Shown here: positions 15,469-24,359 of the stretch, piece after piece
How the letters are laid out: the number at the start of each line of letters is the position of its first letter
Numbering within the stretch: position 1 is the stretch's first letter
Assembly: GCA_910576125.1 (NCBI GenBank)
Contig: CAJTHM010000033.1
Span: 1-45,195 of the forward strand
Length of the DNA: 45,195 nt
From: Lachnospiraceae bacterium
GTDB lineage: Bacteria > Bacillota > Clostridia > Lachnospirales > Lachnospiraceae
Reading direction: 5' to 3'
Position numbers and translations under genes: made by a program
The notes under the pieces: model-generated
Database searches by the model: none
What the model was told of the DNA's origin: nothing
Seen by the model: only the letters and a program-made list of their open reading frames with translations

Positions 15469-15995
15469 TTCATGGCACCTCCCAGATGCTCCCTGATCCT
15501 TTTCTCCAGAATCTGCGGGGCGATGGTCTGCAGCTCCTGCTCCGATATCGTCATCATGAAATGCCCCCTGACCCACCCCTTATGGTTGGCTGTCCTGTGC
15601 CCATACTCCACATAGCTAGCGTACTCCACCGGGTTCACGATTTCGATGGCATAGGTGTCACCCCGATGGTGGACTGCCAGCGAATCCGCATATCCCCTTG
15701 CCGGCCCGCCGGCCGTCCATCCACGCCTCAGTGTACCGCCTTTCTTGACAACCACCCGCTTGACCTTGCCTTTGTTCTTGCCGGCTTTATATCTTACACG
15801 ATTGCCGTCCGCATCTGTCGCATAGCCCTTTCCATACTCGCCCACCGGGGTGCGCTTCACCACCATGCGCAGCAGACGGGCTGCGAGCTCCCTCGCACAC
15901 GACTGTAGGAACGCGTCTGTCTTCCTGTCCAGCCTCCTCAGCTCCTTTTGAAGGTCTTCAAGGCCTCTGAAGCTGAACCTCCCCATCTTGCCCAT
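15465..15995 (-). CDS. HK97 gp10-like neck/tail-completion protein
   Basis: About 176 residues. The N-terminal amphipathic helix (FRGLEDLQKELRRLDRKTDA) and the VKRTPVGEYG and NPVEYASYVEYGHRT motifs are typical of the HK97 gp10 / minor tail family at the head-tail junction. The ATG at 15995 is chosen over one at 16013 because AAAGGTGGG stands at the right distance. The gene overlaps the upstream connector stop closely. Confidence 0.85.
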   Translation of the reverse strand: MGKMGRFSFRGLEDLQKELRRLDRKTDAFLQSCARELAARLLRMVVKRTPVGEYGKGYATDADGNRVRYKAGKNKGKVKRVVVKKGGTLRRGWTAGGPARGYADSLAVHHRGDTYAIEIVNPVEYASYVEYGHRTANHKGWVRGHFMMTISEQELQTIAPQILEKRIREHLGGAMK

Positions 15996-15996
15996 T

Positions 15997-16374
15997 TCAT
16001 GCCCACCTTTCAAACAGCTCCAGGATAATCTCCTGATGCGTGGGATAGACCGCAGGGACGCCGCTGCATCTGTAGTCTGCCGTCACGCCATCCTGTGTCA
16101 CTGTCACCTTTGAACCAGGCCTTACCGCAATGTCCGGAGCCAAGAACAGCTTGATGACCTGTGCGATGCCAGCCGCCGATTCTGTCTGCTGTGCAGAATC
16201 CAATCCCTTAAAGGAAAGCCGGCAAGGCTGGTCTTCCAGAACCACCTTGTCGGCATATGTCACCAACTTTGATGCACCGCTCTTCACTTTCTGATGCTCC
16301 GTGACCATGCAGGTGCCCGTATACATCCTTTCCACGGCCTCGCGGGCCTTTAGAACCTGAGCTTTCGATAGCAT
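15997..16374 (-). CDS. Head closure / head-tail connector protein
   Basis: A 125-residue protein in the head-closure position (compare PBSX XkdH / skin YqbH). Features are a helical N terminus (LSKAQVLKAREAVERMYTG), then beta segments (DQPCRLSFKGL, VRPGSKVTVTQDG) and a C-terminal VYPTHQEIILE. It overlaps the preceding gene by 25 bases. The role is taken mainly from gene order. Confidence 0.72.
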   Translation of the reverse strand: MLSKAQVLKAREAVERMYTGTCMVTEHQKVKSGASKLVTYADKVVLEDQPCRLSFKGLDSAQQTESAAGIAQVIKLFLAPDIAVRPGSKVTVTQDGVTADYRCSGVPAVYPTHQEIILELFERWA

Positions 16375-16802
16375 GCCAGCTGCTCCTTTCCAGAACCCAT
16401 CATTGCTCCCAGCAGGGCATCCAGCCGGGCTTCATCGGACGCGCCCTTGTCGAAGTCGACCTTCACATCACCCTCCGACAAAGACGTGAGGATTCCGGAC
16501 AGGTCGATTCCTTCAATCTCCAGCCTGCCCGACTGCTTCAGGCCATGCAGGAAATGCCCACACGACCTGTCGCAGAGCATGAAGTACAGGCTATTGGGAA
16601 CCTCATCGATATGGCAGTGATCCAGCACCTCCTGTTCCGCTTTCCTGATGCTGAATGCCAGATTCCATAAGCCTGGTGCATCCCATGCCGTATATCCGAC
16701 GGCCTCCAGCCGCATAATTGCCATCCGGCAGAAGGCTTCCGGCAGCGAAGAGCCCATACATTCCAGATCCTTGCGTACTTCCGTCAGGTTCGCATTGTCC
16801 AT
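16350..16802 (-). CDS. Head-tail connector (adaptor) protein
   Basis: A 150-residue mostly helical protein immediately after the capsid gene, the place of the adaptor ring (YqbG-like). Its N-terminal two-thirds (EVRKDLECMGSSLPEAFCRM to NLAFSIRKAEQEVLDHCH) are helical and rich in Cys and Met. The specific family is inferred from position and fold-like features, not from a clear motif. Confidence 0.68.
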   Translation of the reverse strand: MDNANLTEVRKDLECMGSSLPEAFCRMAIMRLEAVGYTAWDAPGLWNLAFSIRKAEQEVLDHCHIDEVPNSLYFMLCDRSCGHFLHGLKQSGRLEIEGIDLSGILTSLSEGDVKVDFDKGASDEARLDALLGAMMGSGKEQLACYRKLRF

Positions 16803-16816
16803 CTGATGCCCTTTCC

Positions 16817-17833
16817 TCAGGCGACCTTATGCCTGATTGCCACGATGCGGAGCTGCTTGCTCTCATACACCGGCTTCCAGTTCGCCGCCATGGCCAGTTC
16901 GGCGCGGGTAGGCGTCTCCACATGCTCCCTGACCGCCCCGGTATAGGCGATCCCGCGGGGATGCAGGATGAAAGCCTTCCGGTTAATCAGATAGTCAATG
17001 CCGGCGCCTGTCTGCTTGTCACGGTCAATCTCCGTGGACACATGGCCCACAGGAGAGCCGTTCCCCATGGCCACCGCACCGTTGCCGAACAGGTACGTGG
17101 TGTACACACCGTCCTTGTCCACCGGGCAGCCATCGTCCACCGTGACGCGCCGCCCCTGGTAAGTGTCGAACTCCACATTGTTGGAGCTCCTCTGGGTCTC
17201 TATCAGCTCCTTTTTCTTCAGGTAGCTCTTCGTGGCGGAATGCATGACGAGCCCCGTCAGCTGGCTCTGAGCGTCCCCAAGGAGCTGGCAGGCATCGATG
17301 ATGGCGGCCGCGCTGATCAGCTTGCCCTCCGCTTTTGTCGAGGATGCCAGGTCGAGGATATGGTCCTGCATCCGTGCCTCCGCCGCCACCGCGCTTTCAC
17401 CCTCACCAGATGCCGGTATGGTCCCAAACACACCTGTCAAGATTGCGATCAGCTCCTTCTGCATGTCCCGCGCCCAGAATGTGGCGACCAGGTCTCCGAT
17501 TGCTTTCATCGGGTCAGAGCCAGCAAGGGCGGCGGCCAGATTGGACGAGCCCCACATCTTCTGCCTATAGATTGTCGTAGATACGTCCTTGTTGGAGCCG
17601 ATCTTCGCCGGGGTCATCTTCACGTCCTCGAGGGTCGGCTCGGATTCCCCGTTCAGATCCTCAAAGAACGGCATGTTGTGTGTCCTCGCCGCCTCGCTGG
17701 CCAGCCTGTCGAACTCCGCGTTGTTCGTCACGATACCGCACTGGAACAGCGCGGACAGTTCCATCGTCCTGTTGATGACATAAGGGTTGAAGAGCTCCGG
17801 CACGATTACGTCCGTAATTTTTGTGATTGCCAT
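16817..17833 (-). CDS. Major capsid protein
   Basis: A 338-residue HK97-fold-type capsid subunit of the XkdG/YqbE group: MAITKITDVIVPELFNPYV at the N terminus, MWGSSNLAAALAGSDPMKAI near residue 90, and the ILHPRGIAYTG segment near residue 295 are typical. It follows the scaffold gene by 33 bases and precedes the connectors. No cleavage site is evident. Confidence 0.92.
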   Translation of the reverse strand: MAITKITDVIVPELFNPYVINRTMELSALFQCGIVTNNAEFDRLASEAARTHNMPFFEDLNGESEPTLEDVKMTPAKIGSNKDVSTTIYRQKMWGSSNLAAALAGSDPMKAIGDLVATFWARDMQKELIAILTGVFGTIPASGEGESAVAAEARMQDHILDLASSTKAEGKLISAAAIIDACQLLGDAQSQLTGLVMHSATKSYLKKKELIETQRSSNNVEFDTYQGRRVTVDDGCPVDKDGVYTTYLFGNGAVAMGNGSPVGHVSTEIDRDKQTGAGIDYLINRKAFILHPRGIAYTGAVREHVETPTRAELAMAANWKPVYESKQLRIVAIRHKVA

Positions 17834-17866
17834 GTCTTTTTACCTTCCTTTCTTGATCCCTCTCTC

Positions 17867-18484
17867 TTAAATCTTCACCCCTGCCGCAGCTGCCATTTCC
17901 CTGGCCTGCGCAGGATTCTCCCGGAGCAGCCTCCCCTGCTCCGTCAGGTTGAACGTGTCCTTGGCGAATGGGTTCACCGTCCCGCCTCCGCCGCCCCCTG
18001 CAGGGTCGTATCCCTGGCCGGAACCAAGCGCCTTGAACAGGAAACCTTTCGTCTCCCTAATCGCTTTCAGCTGCTCCTCCAGCCCCGCCACCTTGCCGTC
18101 CTCTGACAGGACCAGCTTCGAACGGTCGAACAGGGCCGCGGCCATGTCCTCGTCGTGCACCTTCCCGGCCACGGCAAGCTTGATGGCATTGGTGAGGCGC
18201 AGCTCCTTCATCTCATCGGCATGCCTCTTCGCGTCCTCCTTGTTCGCCTTCTGGAGCTCCTCAATCTGTTTTTTCAGATCCGAATTGTCTCCGCCAGTTT
18301 TTTTCAGTTCCTCCAGCTGTTTGTCCCTGGAAACGATATCTTCCTGCAGCTGTCTCTTCTCTGCGTTGGCCGTGTCCAGCTGCTCCTTTGCTACATATCC
18401 CTCCAGTTCTTTCCGGGATGCCGCCTCCGCCTTGGCCGCCAGCTCCTCGCTGATGCCCAGGGCCGTGAATTCTTCTTTCTTCAT
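17867..18484 (-). CDS. Capsid scaffolding protein (phage GP20 minor structural family)
   Basis: About 205 residues. A long coiled coil (about 15-115, e.g. KKQIEELQKANKEDAKRHAD) is followed by a C-terminal segment with a Gly run and the NPFAKDTFNLTEQGRLLREN pattern common to scaffold C termini that bind capsid. The ATG at 18484 has AAGGAT upstream; a longer frame from 18544 lacks a site. Confidence 0.9.
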   Translation of the reverse strand: MKKEEFTALGISEELAAKAEAASRKELEGYVAKEQLDTANAEKRQLQEDIVSRDKQLEELKKTGGDNSDLKKQIEELQKANKEDAKRHADEMKELRLTNAIKLAVAGKVHDEDMAAALFDRSKLVLSEDGKVAGLEEQLKAIRETKGFLFKALGSGQGYDPAGGGGGGTVNPFAKDTFNLTEQGRLLRENPAQAREMAAAAGVKI

Positions 18485-18561
18485 GATATTCCATCCTTTC
18501 TTGATTCCGCTATCCCACCCATAGCCGGGAAATAACTGAATCACTTTTACCTTTCTGCTGA

Positions 18562-18722
18562 CTAAAAACTGTCCGCATGGATTGTAAGGGTAACTTCATT
18601 CTTTCTGTCTCCACGGACAAGTAAGGAAATCTCTGTCACATCGGGGATTGAAATCCCATTTGCCAGCACTTCGCGCCTGTTTTTTCATCACACGGCGTGA
18701 CCTTTATGTCTGCCACACCCAT
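18562..18722 (-). pseudogene. Small late gene broken by one missing base in a run of six A
   Basis: From ATG at 18722 (strong GGGAGGAGGTG site) the frame reads MGVADIKVTPCDEK and would stop after 28 codons. A -1 shift at the A6 run (18680-18685) continues as REVLANGISIPDVTEISLLV and on through KNEVTLTIHADSF to TAG at 18562-18564. The joined 53-residue product looks like one normal small phage protein. Either one A has been lost, or slippage at the homopolymer is used, or the base call is wrong. Function unknown. Confidence 0.6.
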
Positions 18723-18748
18723 CACCTCCTCCCTTAAAGATGGGCACG

Positions 18749-18776
18749 AAAAAAAGCACCCATTGTCAGATGCTTT
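18749..18776 (-). terminator. Terminator between the head-protein genes and the scaffold gene group
   Basis: On the minus strand an 8-bp stem (AAAGCATC / GGTGCTTT) is followed by seven T. It lies after the Cys-rich small gene and before the broken small gene, so capsid genes would depend on read-through or a separate start. Confidence 0.65.
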
Positions 18777-18872
18777 TCCTTACATTTTTTCTTTTATGTG
18801 GTATAAGCTAAGTAAGCAAAGACCATCTCCGGTCTTTCTTATTTTCTACAGAATTTTTCTGCTCTCACAGAT

Positions 18873-19103
18873 TCAAATCCGATGCATTTTGGCCAGAAAG
18901 CTTCCCGGCTCAGGTACAAACTCCGAATAATCGCCATCCTTATCTTCAAACTTGATTCCGTTTGCACATTCGGAACCATCATCCTCCAAGCGCATTCTTT
19001 CAAGGGGAATGCCGTCGGGAAATGCTTCACAACACATTCCCTTAACCTCTGAATCATCAATATAATGTTTACAGTAATCACAAACAGGCACTCTCAAACT
19101 CAT
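18873..19103 (-). CDS. Small Cys-rich protein after the minor head protein
   Basis: About 76 residues (MSLRVPVCDYCKHYIDDSEV at the start) with Cys pairs CDYC and CC that could bind a metal, then an acidic half. Short proteins of this type often sit between the minor head and scaffold genes of clostridial phages; the function is unknown. The ATG at 19103 overlaps the upstream stop as ATGA; an in-frame ATG at 19112 is also possible. Confidence 0.7.
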   Translation of the reverse strand: MSLRVPVCDYCKHYIDDSEVKGMCCEAFPDGIPLERMRLEDDGSECANGIKFEDKDGDYSEFVPEPGSFLAKMHRI

Positions 19104-20710
19104 TTTTTCCACTTTCCCACATAGGTTTCAACCAGAATTTTTGCTATTAACGGGACGTTCTCATCGTTCCTGATTCTTACGAATGCTTCCGCCAATGCTT
19201 CATTTCCTGATTCTGTTTTGTCAGCATATCCAGAAATCCCTTTCAGATGCCTATACAGCGCTTCTACTTGCTCATATCTTGCTCTGTAAGCAGATTCGGA
19301 TTCACAGTCCTGATAAACCATTACATGAAACATTTCATGTGCTATGCAATCTTCCAATGATTTCTCTGCAAAATATCCTGATTCATATTCTTTCGGTATC
19401 TGCCTTACTATTCTGTCAAAATCTGCATCCTGATTGATTATCATTCCCATTTTACCGTCATACCAGCCGACAACAAATCTATCTCCTTTCCCGGCAGATT
19501 CCACGGTAATGGAATGGAGCCTAATGTCATACTCCTTATTCAGCGTATCAAGTGCTGCATTCAATTCTGTCATGACCTGTAGGGTCATTCCCTTGATTGT
19601 TGAGATGTCATCAGGAAAGCTGATTTTCATCTTTTTATCATTATACCTTCTTGAATCCTTTCCTGCAACAGGACTTTTGACATACTTTTCCTTCCATTCC
19701 GAATATGACATATCCGCTGGCACGTAGCAGGTCTTTCCCGTCTCCGAATCCCTCGCAGCACGTTCACTAATATGGTCAAACTCGTCCCCGAAAGCAGGAA
19801 CCGTAGTCGTCCGGCACCATACATGGAACGGCGGTGCTGTGGCGCCTGCTGCATATTCCGACATTGGAAATACCCTGCCATCCATTTCCCGGCAGATTTC
19901 AGATGTAGAAGAATCCAATGTCGCCACGATTTCATACTGCTCCACCCCTAGTTCCCGGAAACTGTCTTTCCGGGCCTCCGAACCAAAGAAAGCGGACTCC
20001 GTCATGATAAGCCGCCCTGCCTGGTTCCTTGATGTCCGCATCGCCTTGGCAACGGAATCGATAGCCCTGTCAGGGGGCTGGCCGAGGATGCACATCTGCG
20101 TCAACGAGGTATGTACGTTTTCAATCAGCTGCTGCTTGCTGCTCCATATGCGCTCCGAAAAGTTCTTGCCATCTGCCGCCCACGGTTTCCTGATAATCTT
20201 CTCAAGCCTGTCCGAATCAATTCCGGACAGGTTCCATCCGACACCGATGCCTTTCTGTATCTCATAAGCGGTCTTATAGAACCCCTCCTCATACTGGGAC
20301 TTCATATGGCGGTCCACACGGTCCAGATAGTTCCCATACAGCCTTTCCGCCTCCTGCTGCACCTGGAGCCTTAGCTGCTCCAGCCGGCTGATATGTGCCC
20401 TGGCCGATGCGTTCTCCAGCTGCTTCATCCACTTCTGATTGCGTGCGTTCTCCTGGCCATGTCTGATATAATCATTCACGTCCCAGCGGAATTCCTCTAG
20501 CTCCTTATCATTCAGGAGCCTTCTCGCCTCCGCCATGGATACCCCATTATTTGCCATCAGGCGCCCATACCATGCATCGATCTTCTTTCCGATTTCCATC
20601 TCTGCCCTACGCATCTGCCTCTGGATCTCTTCAACCAGCTTTTCTGATGAATCATGCTGGGACGCCTCGAGCTGGACGAACCTCTCCGCCCAGTATCTTT
20701 CATCTTTCAT
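19100..20710 (-). CDS. Minor head protein (SPP1 gp7 / Mu F family) with added C-terminal HExxH domain
   Basis: A 536-residue protein. Residues about 1-310 are the minor head family: a helical N terminus, LIMTESAFFGSEARKDSFRE, then LDSSTSEICREMDG and PPFHVWCRTTT, which connect to the portal and may travel into the cell with DNA. Residues about 360-536 are extra. They contain HEMFH (His458, Glu459, His462) and a following Glu (504 or 508) in GNEALAEAF, the pattern of a zinc metallopeptidase. Enzymatic domains fused behind this family (for example ADP-ribosyltransferases) are known in Bacillota phages. The peptidase activity here is inferred from the motif. Confidence 0.87.
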   Translation of the reverse strand: MKDERYWAERFVQLEASQHDSSEKLVEEIQRQMRRAEMEIGKKIDAWYGRLMANNGVSMAEARRLLNDKELEEFRWDVNDYIRHGQENARNQKWMKQLENASARAHISRLEQLRLQVQQEAERLYGNYLDRVDRHMKSQYEEGFYKTAYEIQKGIGVGWNLSGIDSDRLEKIIRKPWAADGKNFSERIWSSKQQLIENVHTSLTQMCILGQPPDRAIDSVAKAMRTSRNQAGRLIMTESAFFGSEARKDSFRELGVEQYEIVATLDSSTSEICREMDGRVFPMSEYAAGATAPPFHVWCRTTTVPAFGDEFDHISERAARDSETGKTCYVPADMSYSEWKEKYVKSPVAGKDSRRYNDKKMKISFPDDISTIKGMTLQVMTELNAALDTLNKEYDIRLHSITVESAGKGDRFVVGWYDGKMGMIINQDADFDRIVRQIPKEYESGYFAEKSLEDCIAHEMFHVMVYQDCESESAYRARYEQVEALYRHLKGISGYADKTESGNEALAEAFVRIRNDENVPLIAKILVETYVGKWKK

Positions 20711-22100
20711 TGTTTCCTACACCGCCCTCGCCCCCTTCATTGCCTTTTCCGGCATTGCCAAAGGCCCCTCCATACTGCTCTGCCTTTTCCTGCGCCTCTT
20801 CCTCCTCGGCCGCCAGCTGCTTCAGTTCTTCCTCCACGTCCTCCACCAGCGGATGGCTTGCCAAAATCGTCTTCCTTGACACGATGCCGACGCTCTGCTG
20901 GCATATCTGGGCCAGTTCCGTATCGTTCTTGATGGACGTCCGTGTCCATACCTGGACGACCTTGTCGCACCGCTGGCCATGGAAATGGCATATGGCCCGG
21001 ACCAGCCTCGCGAAGCCAGGCTCGAACTCCGTCTGCATCAGGCCGGTCTTCATCTCCAGCATGGCATACATGAACTTCAGGGCCTCGCCGCTCTGGTTGC
21101 CGAAGTTCTCCGGCTGCGGGTCGAACCCCTGCCCCTGCTCGAAGATTGCTTTCCGGGTGGCCTCCAGCACCGCATTCCGGGCTTCGACCGGAATCTCTAT
21201 GCTGAGCGTCTTCGCATCGGCGCCATCATCTGTATCCAGCTTGATGACCTTGTACTTTTTCAGGTCCTGCAGGAATCCATTCAGGTCCGTCCCTCCATAG
21301 CCTACCAGGATGAAGATCAGCTCCTGGATGTCATCCAGGTCATTGATGAATCCGCTGAAGACCTTGTCATAGACATCAATCAGCGGCTTGATGTTGGCCA
21401 GGTCATCGGTGTCGATGTTGTTGTTCCGGAATGGTATGAACGGCACCTCTCCCATATCGTGCCGGTACTGCGACACCATCTCTCCCGTCTCCGGATTCGT
21501 GAACATGTCATAGTAGAGCAGGCCCTCATCCACCGTATCCCCTATCCTGCGGCGGAACGCCTGGCACTCTGTCTCTGTCCAGTACTCGTATACCATATAG
21601 GCCTCCCCGGTAGCTTCATCGACGTCTGCATATGCCCGGAATGCTCCCAGCAGCTTCCTTTTCAGTTTCCTGGACATCACCGGGATGACCTCCCTGCTGT
21701 CAACGACGGCCCATTCAAAGCCGTCCTCGCTGCGCCAGTAATGCACCCATGCAATGCCGCAGTTCGCTGCATTCACGCATAGTTCCATGCAGTTCTTTTT
21801 GTACCCGTCCCCTAAAGCGTCCCTTACTTTCTGGTTCGCCTGCTCGCTGCCTATATTGAAGAGAGGAGGTGCCGTAAAGGCATATGAGGCTTTCTGGTTG
21901 ACAATCAGGCCATGGAAATTGTGGGGTATCCTGTTATCCGCATTCCGGATTGGATTCCCCTCTTCATCCTCCTTTTTCTTCTGCAGGAAGATATCTGTCC
22001 TGTTGCGGTAGTAGCGCTCCGCTGTATCGCACTTTTTAGCGAAGTCCACATGGCCAGGCTCATATCTCTTTATCAGCTTCTTCATCACTTCCAGTTCCAT
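20700..22100 (-). CDS. Portal protein (SPP1 family)
   Basis: About 466 residues of the SPP1-type portal (Phage_prot_Gp6): the HNFHGLIVNQKASYAFTAPP and IPFRNNNIDTDDLANIKPLI segments are diagnostic. It forms the dodecameric DNA entry ring. The C terminus (after about 430) is an acidic, Glu/Gly-rich tail. The ATG at 22100 has GGGAGGTAGGTGG before it; the longer frame upstream has none. It overlaps the minor head gene by 11 bases. Confidence 0.93.
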   Translation of the reverse strand: MELEVMKKLIKRYEPGHVDFAKKCDTAERYYRNRTDIFLQKKKEDEEGNPIRNADNRIPHNFHGLIVNQKASYAFTAPPLFNIGSEQANQKVRDALGDGYKKNCMELCVNAANCGIAWVHYWRSEDGFEWAVVDSREVIPVMSRKLKRKLLGAFRAYADVDEATGEAYMVYEYWTETECQAFRRRIGDTVDEGLLYYDMFTNPETGEMVSQYRHDMGEVPFIPFRNNNIDTDDLANIKPLIDVYDKVFSGFINDLDDIQELIFILVGYGGTDLNGFLQDLKKYKVIKLDTDDGADAKTLSIEIPVEARNAVLEATRKAIFEQGQGFDPQPENFGNQSGEALKFMYAMLEMKTGLMQTEFEPGFARLVRAICHFHGQRCDKVVQVWTRTSIKNDTELAQICQQSVGIVSRKTILASHPLVEDVEEELKQLAAEEEEAQEKAEQYGGAFGNAGKGNEGGEGGVGNNER

Positions 22101-22116
22101 CGTGCCACCTACCTCC

Positions 22117-23529
22117 CTATTTGAGGATGGACATCCCATTCGGTTTCCGGATGACCGTATACGCAAAATATCTCAATGCATCCATGCAATGGTCAGACTT
22201 CTTGACCGGCTTGTCCTCGCCACGCTCCGCCGCCTTTGCGTCCCATATGTATGACGCGAACTCCTTGATCGTATTTTCACAGCAGCTACATACTGCAATC
22301 CTATCCAAGGACAGAAGTGATGCCACATATCGGATGCCGTCATCCACGTCATTCTTCGCTTTCCTTATCTGGTAGCCCCTCTCTTTCAATTCAGCGATGA
22401 ACGATGCCGCTGATGGATCGATCACTATCTTTTCCGGCCGTATCCCATCCAGCCATTCCTTCATGTCATCCGCGAATCTGCTGTCCGTCTTCTGGCTCTG
22501 CTCATCCCGGCCGCTATAGTAGTACTCCCGGATGCAGACCCATTTCCCTTTCGCATCCTTTACCCAGAGCAGGAAGACGGTAGCATTCTGTGTCCCATAG
22601 TCACAAGAGACGAAATACTCCGGCCTATCTGGCCGGATTACGTCTGAGGCATCCGTCACATGACGGTCCACATCGAACATGTCATAGACGATACCCTCGG
22701 CCATCACCCACAGGCCGAGGATATATCGCTTGAAGAACACGCCTGAATACACGGAGCGGTATCTTGCCTTGATTTCCTCCGACAGGCTCAGGTTGTCGTC
22801 CATGGTGAAGTGGACGTACAGCAGCTTCTTCAGGCCAGGGTCTTTCCCTTCCCTCCGCGCCTCTTCCTGGAGGGCAGCCGCTTTCTGCTTGCCCAGGTAT
22901 CCAGTGGACTTGTCAATCCAGTTCACCTTGAACCAATGGTAAGGGCCATCCGGATTGCAGTTGAACCAATACTTGGAGCCTGTGACAGAGCAGCGGCCGG
23001 TGGCCTGGTTGACGAACGACTCCGGCATCAGCGCGACCTCATCGCAGAACACGCCTGCCAGGGTGATTCCCTGTATCAGGTCCTGGCTGCGCTCATCCTT
23101 GCCGCCGAAGATGTAGAAATAGTTCGTCACATCGCCACGGCTTATCTCCACCAGGTTATCGGCCCTGTGGTCCGCCACCCGGTAGCCACGACTGCGGAGC
23201 ATAAGCTTCAGCCAGAAGAGCACGTTCCTGCGGAAAGACCCGATGGTCTTGCCGCACATGGCGAAGTTCTGGCCGGAGAAGCCGCTCATCGCCCAGAATA
23301 CAAAGGATAGGGACATGCATACCGTCTTCCCCGAACGGATGGCCCCATCCGCTATGATGCCGTCATAGCCTTTCACAGGGCTGTCCGGCATCCACCATGT
23401 CAGTATCTGCTTCTGCTTTTGGGAGAACGGCTTGAACCGGAAGAACTGCATCCGGTTGAGGTTCTGCCGTTTCTGCTTTAGCCCCTGCATCTTCTGCTTC
23501 AGGCCTGCGATACGTTCCTTAATCTCCAT
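22117..23529 (-). CDS. terL: Terminase large subunit (PBSX type)
   Basis: About 470 residues. The ATPase domain has Walker A GAIRSGKT (62-69) and Walker B VFCDE (Asp163-Glu164). The C-terminal nuclease domain has acidic residues in SCDYGTQN (about 315) and IDPSAASF. It packages DNA into the prohead. The ATG at 23529 lies inside the end of terS and has GGGGAGATATGG upstream, so translation is coupled. Confidence 0.95.
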   Translation of the reverse strand: MEIKERIAGLKQKMQGLKQKRQNLNRMQFFRFKPFSQKQKQILTWWMPDSPVKGYDGIIADGAIRSGKTVCMSLSFVFWAMSGFSGQNFAMCGKTIGSFRRNVLFWLKLMLRSRGYRVADHRADNLVEISRGDVTNYFYIFGGKDERSQDLIQGITLAGVFCDEVALMPESFVNQATGRCSVTGSKYWFNCNPDGPYHWFKVNWIDKSTGYLGKQKAAALQEEARREGKDPGLKKLLYVHFTMDDNLSLSEEIKARYRSVYSGVFFKRYILGLWVMAEGIVYDMFDVDRHVTDASDVIRPDRPEYFVSCDYGTQNATVFLLWVKDAKGKWVCIREYYYSGRDEQSQKTDSRFADDMKEWLDGIRPEKIVIDPSAASFIAELKERGYQIRKAKNDVDDGIRYVASLLSLDRIAVCSCCENTIKEFASYIWDAKAAERGEDKPVKKSDHCMDALRYFAYTVIRKPNGMSILK

Positions 23530-24295
23530 CCATATCTCCCCACAGATGGCCTGCCTCGGCATTCAGCGCATCCAGGAAGCCATCGTCCACGGTATCCGTG
23601 TCCTGGCCGCCTAGTTTCGCAGATGCCATTTCAAGCTTTAGCAGCTCGATTTCCAATCGGGCATCATCGAATCCGAACCGGTGCAGGGAGTCGATAGCTT
23701 TCTGCTTCCTGGCCTGTACACGGGTCAGTGCGTCCTCTATGGCTTGAATCTGTCCCAGTTTCCCATGGTATTCGTTTAGGTCAGTCTCTTTATCCTTTTC
23801 GATTCCCGATTGGCACTTGACAAGGGTCATTCCCAGGACAGGCTCCCCATCCTTTCCGGGCTCCGCTGCTGTCCGGACGTCCTCGATTCGCTGCAGCATC
23901 CGCTTCTCCCTTACGGTGAGCAGCTGGATTTCATGGAGCAGCAGGCTTTCCTTATCTGTCGGCATCGTTCCTATGAGCCGTTTCTCTTCCGGTTCCAGGG
24001 TATGAAAAAAGAGAGCTTCGAACTCTCCTGTCTTTAATGCGTTCTTATTCCCTGGCGGGCCCGTGCCGCCATGCCCGACTGCGTTCCGGTTCTCCGGCTG
24101 CGCCCCTCTGGTTGCAACCTTCTTCTTTTTCGGTTGCGACTTTTTCCCTCCTGGGTTGCAACCCTCTTTCTTCCAGTACCTCGCCGCCCAGGACTTCACG
24201 GCGGAAAGGCTGACACCATACTTTTCAGCGATGTCCTTGTATTTCATCCCTCTTTCATAGTCCTCAAAGGCCTGGTTCCTCATCTCTTCATTCAA
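23519..24295 (-). CDS. terS: Terminase small subunit (PBSX type)
   Basis: A 258-residue DNA-recognition subunit. The N-terminal helix-turn-helix (about 5-42, YKDIAEKYGVSLSAVKSWAA) is the phage terminase small subunit domain, followed by a basic linker (KKSQPKKKKVATRG) and a long helical oligomerisation region. The start is TTG at 24295, the only codon properly placed after GAGAGGTGG. The linker coding region also contains GTTGCAAC palindromes and a GTTGCGAC half site (24110-24165), related to the 16-bp palindrome seen elsewhere in this genome. Confidence 0.9.
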   Translation of the reverse strand: MNEEMRNQAFEDYERGMKYKDIAEKYGVSLSAVKSWAARYWKKEGCNPGGKKSQPKKKKVATRGAQPENRNAVGHGGTGPPGNKNALKTGEFEALFFHTLEPEEKRLIGTMPTDKESLLLHEIQLLTVREKRMLQRIEDVRTAAEPGKDGEPVLGMTLVKCQSGIEKDKETDLNEYHGKLGQIQAIEDALTRVQARKQKAIDSLHRFGFDDARLEIELLKLEMASAKLGGQDTDTVDDGFLDALNAEAGHLWGDMDGD

Positions 24296-24337
24296 CCATC
24301 ACCACCTCTCATTCGTTTCGTTTTTGAATATCGGAAA

Positions 24338-24359
24338 AGGGACAGCCGAAGCTATCCCT
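24338..24359 (-). terminator. Terminator of the moron gene
   Basis: A 9-bp stem with a TTCG tetraloop on the minus strand followed by TTTT. The gene's own stop codon lies inside the stem. It separates this gene from terS and lets it be transcribed as a unit. Confidence 0.8.
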
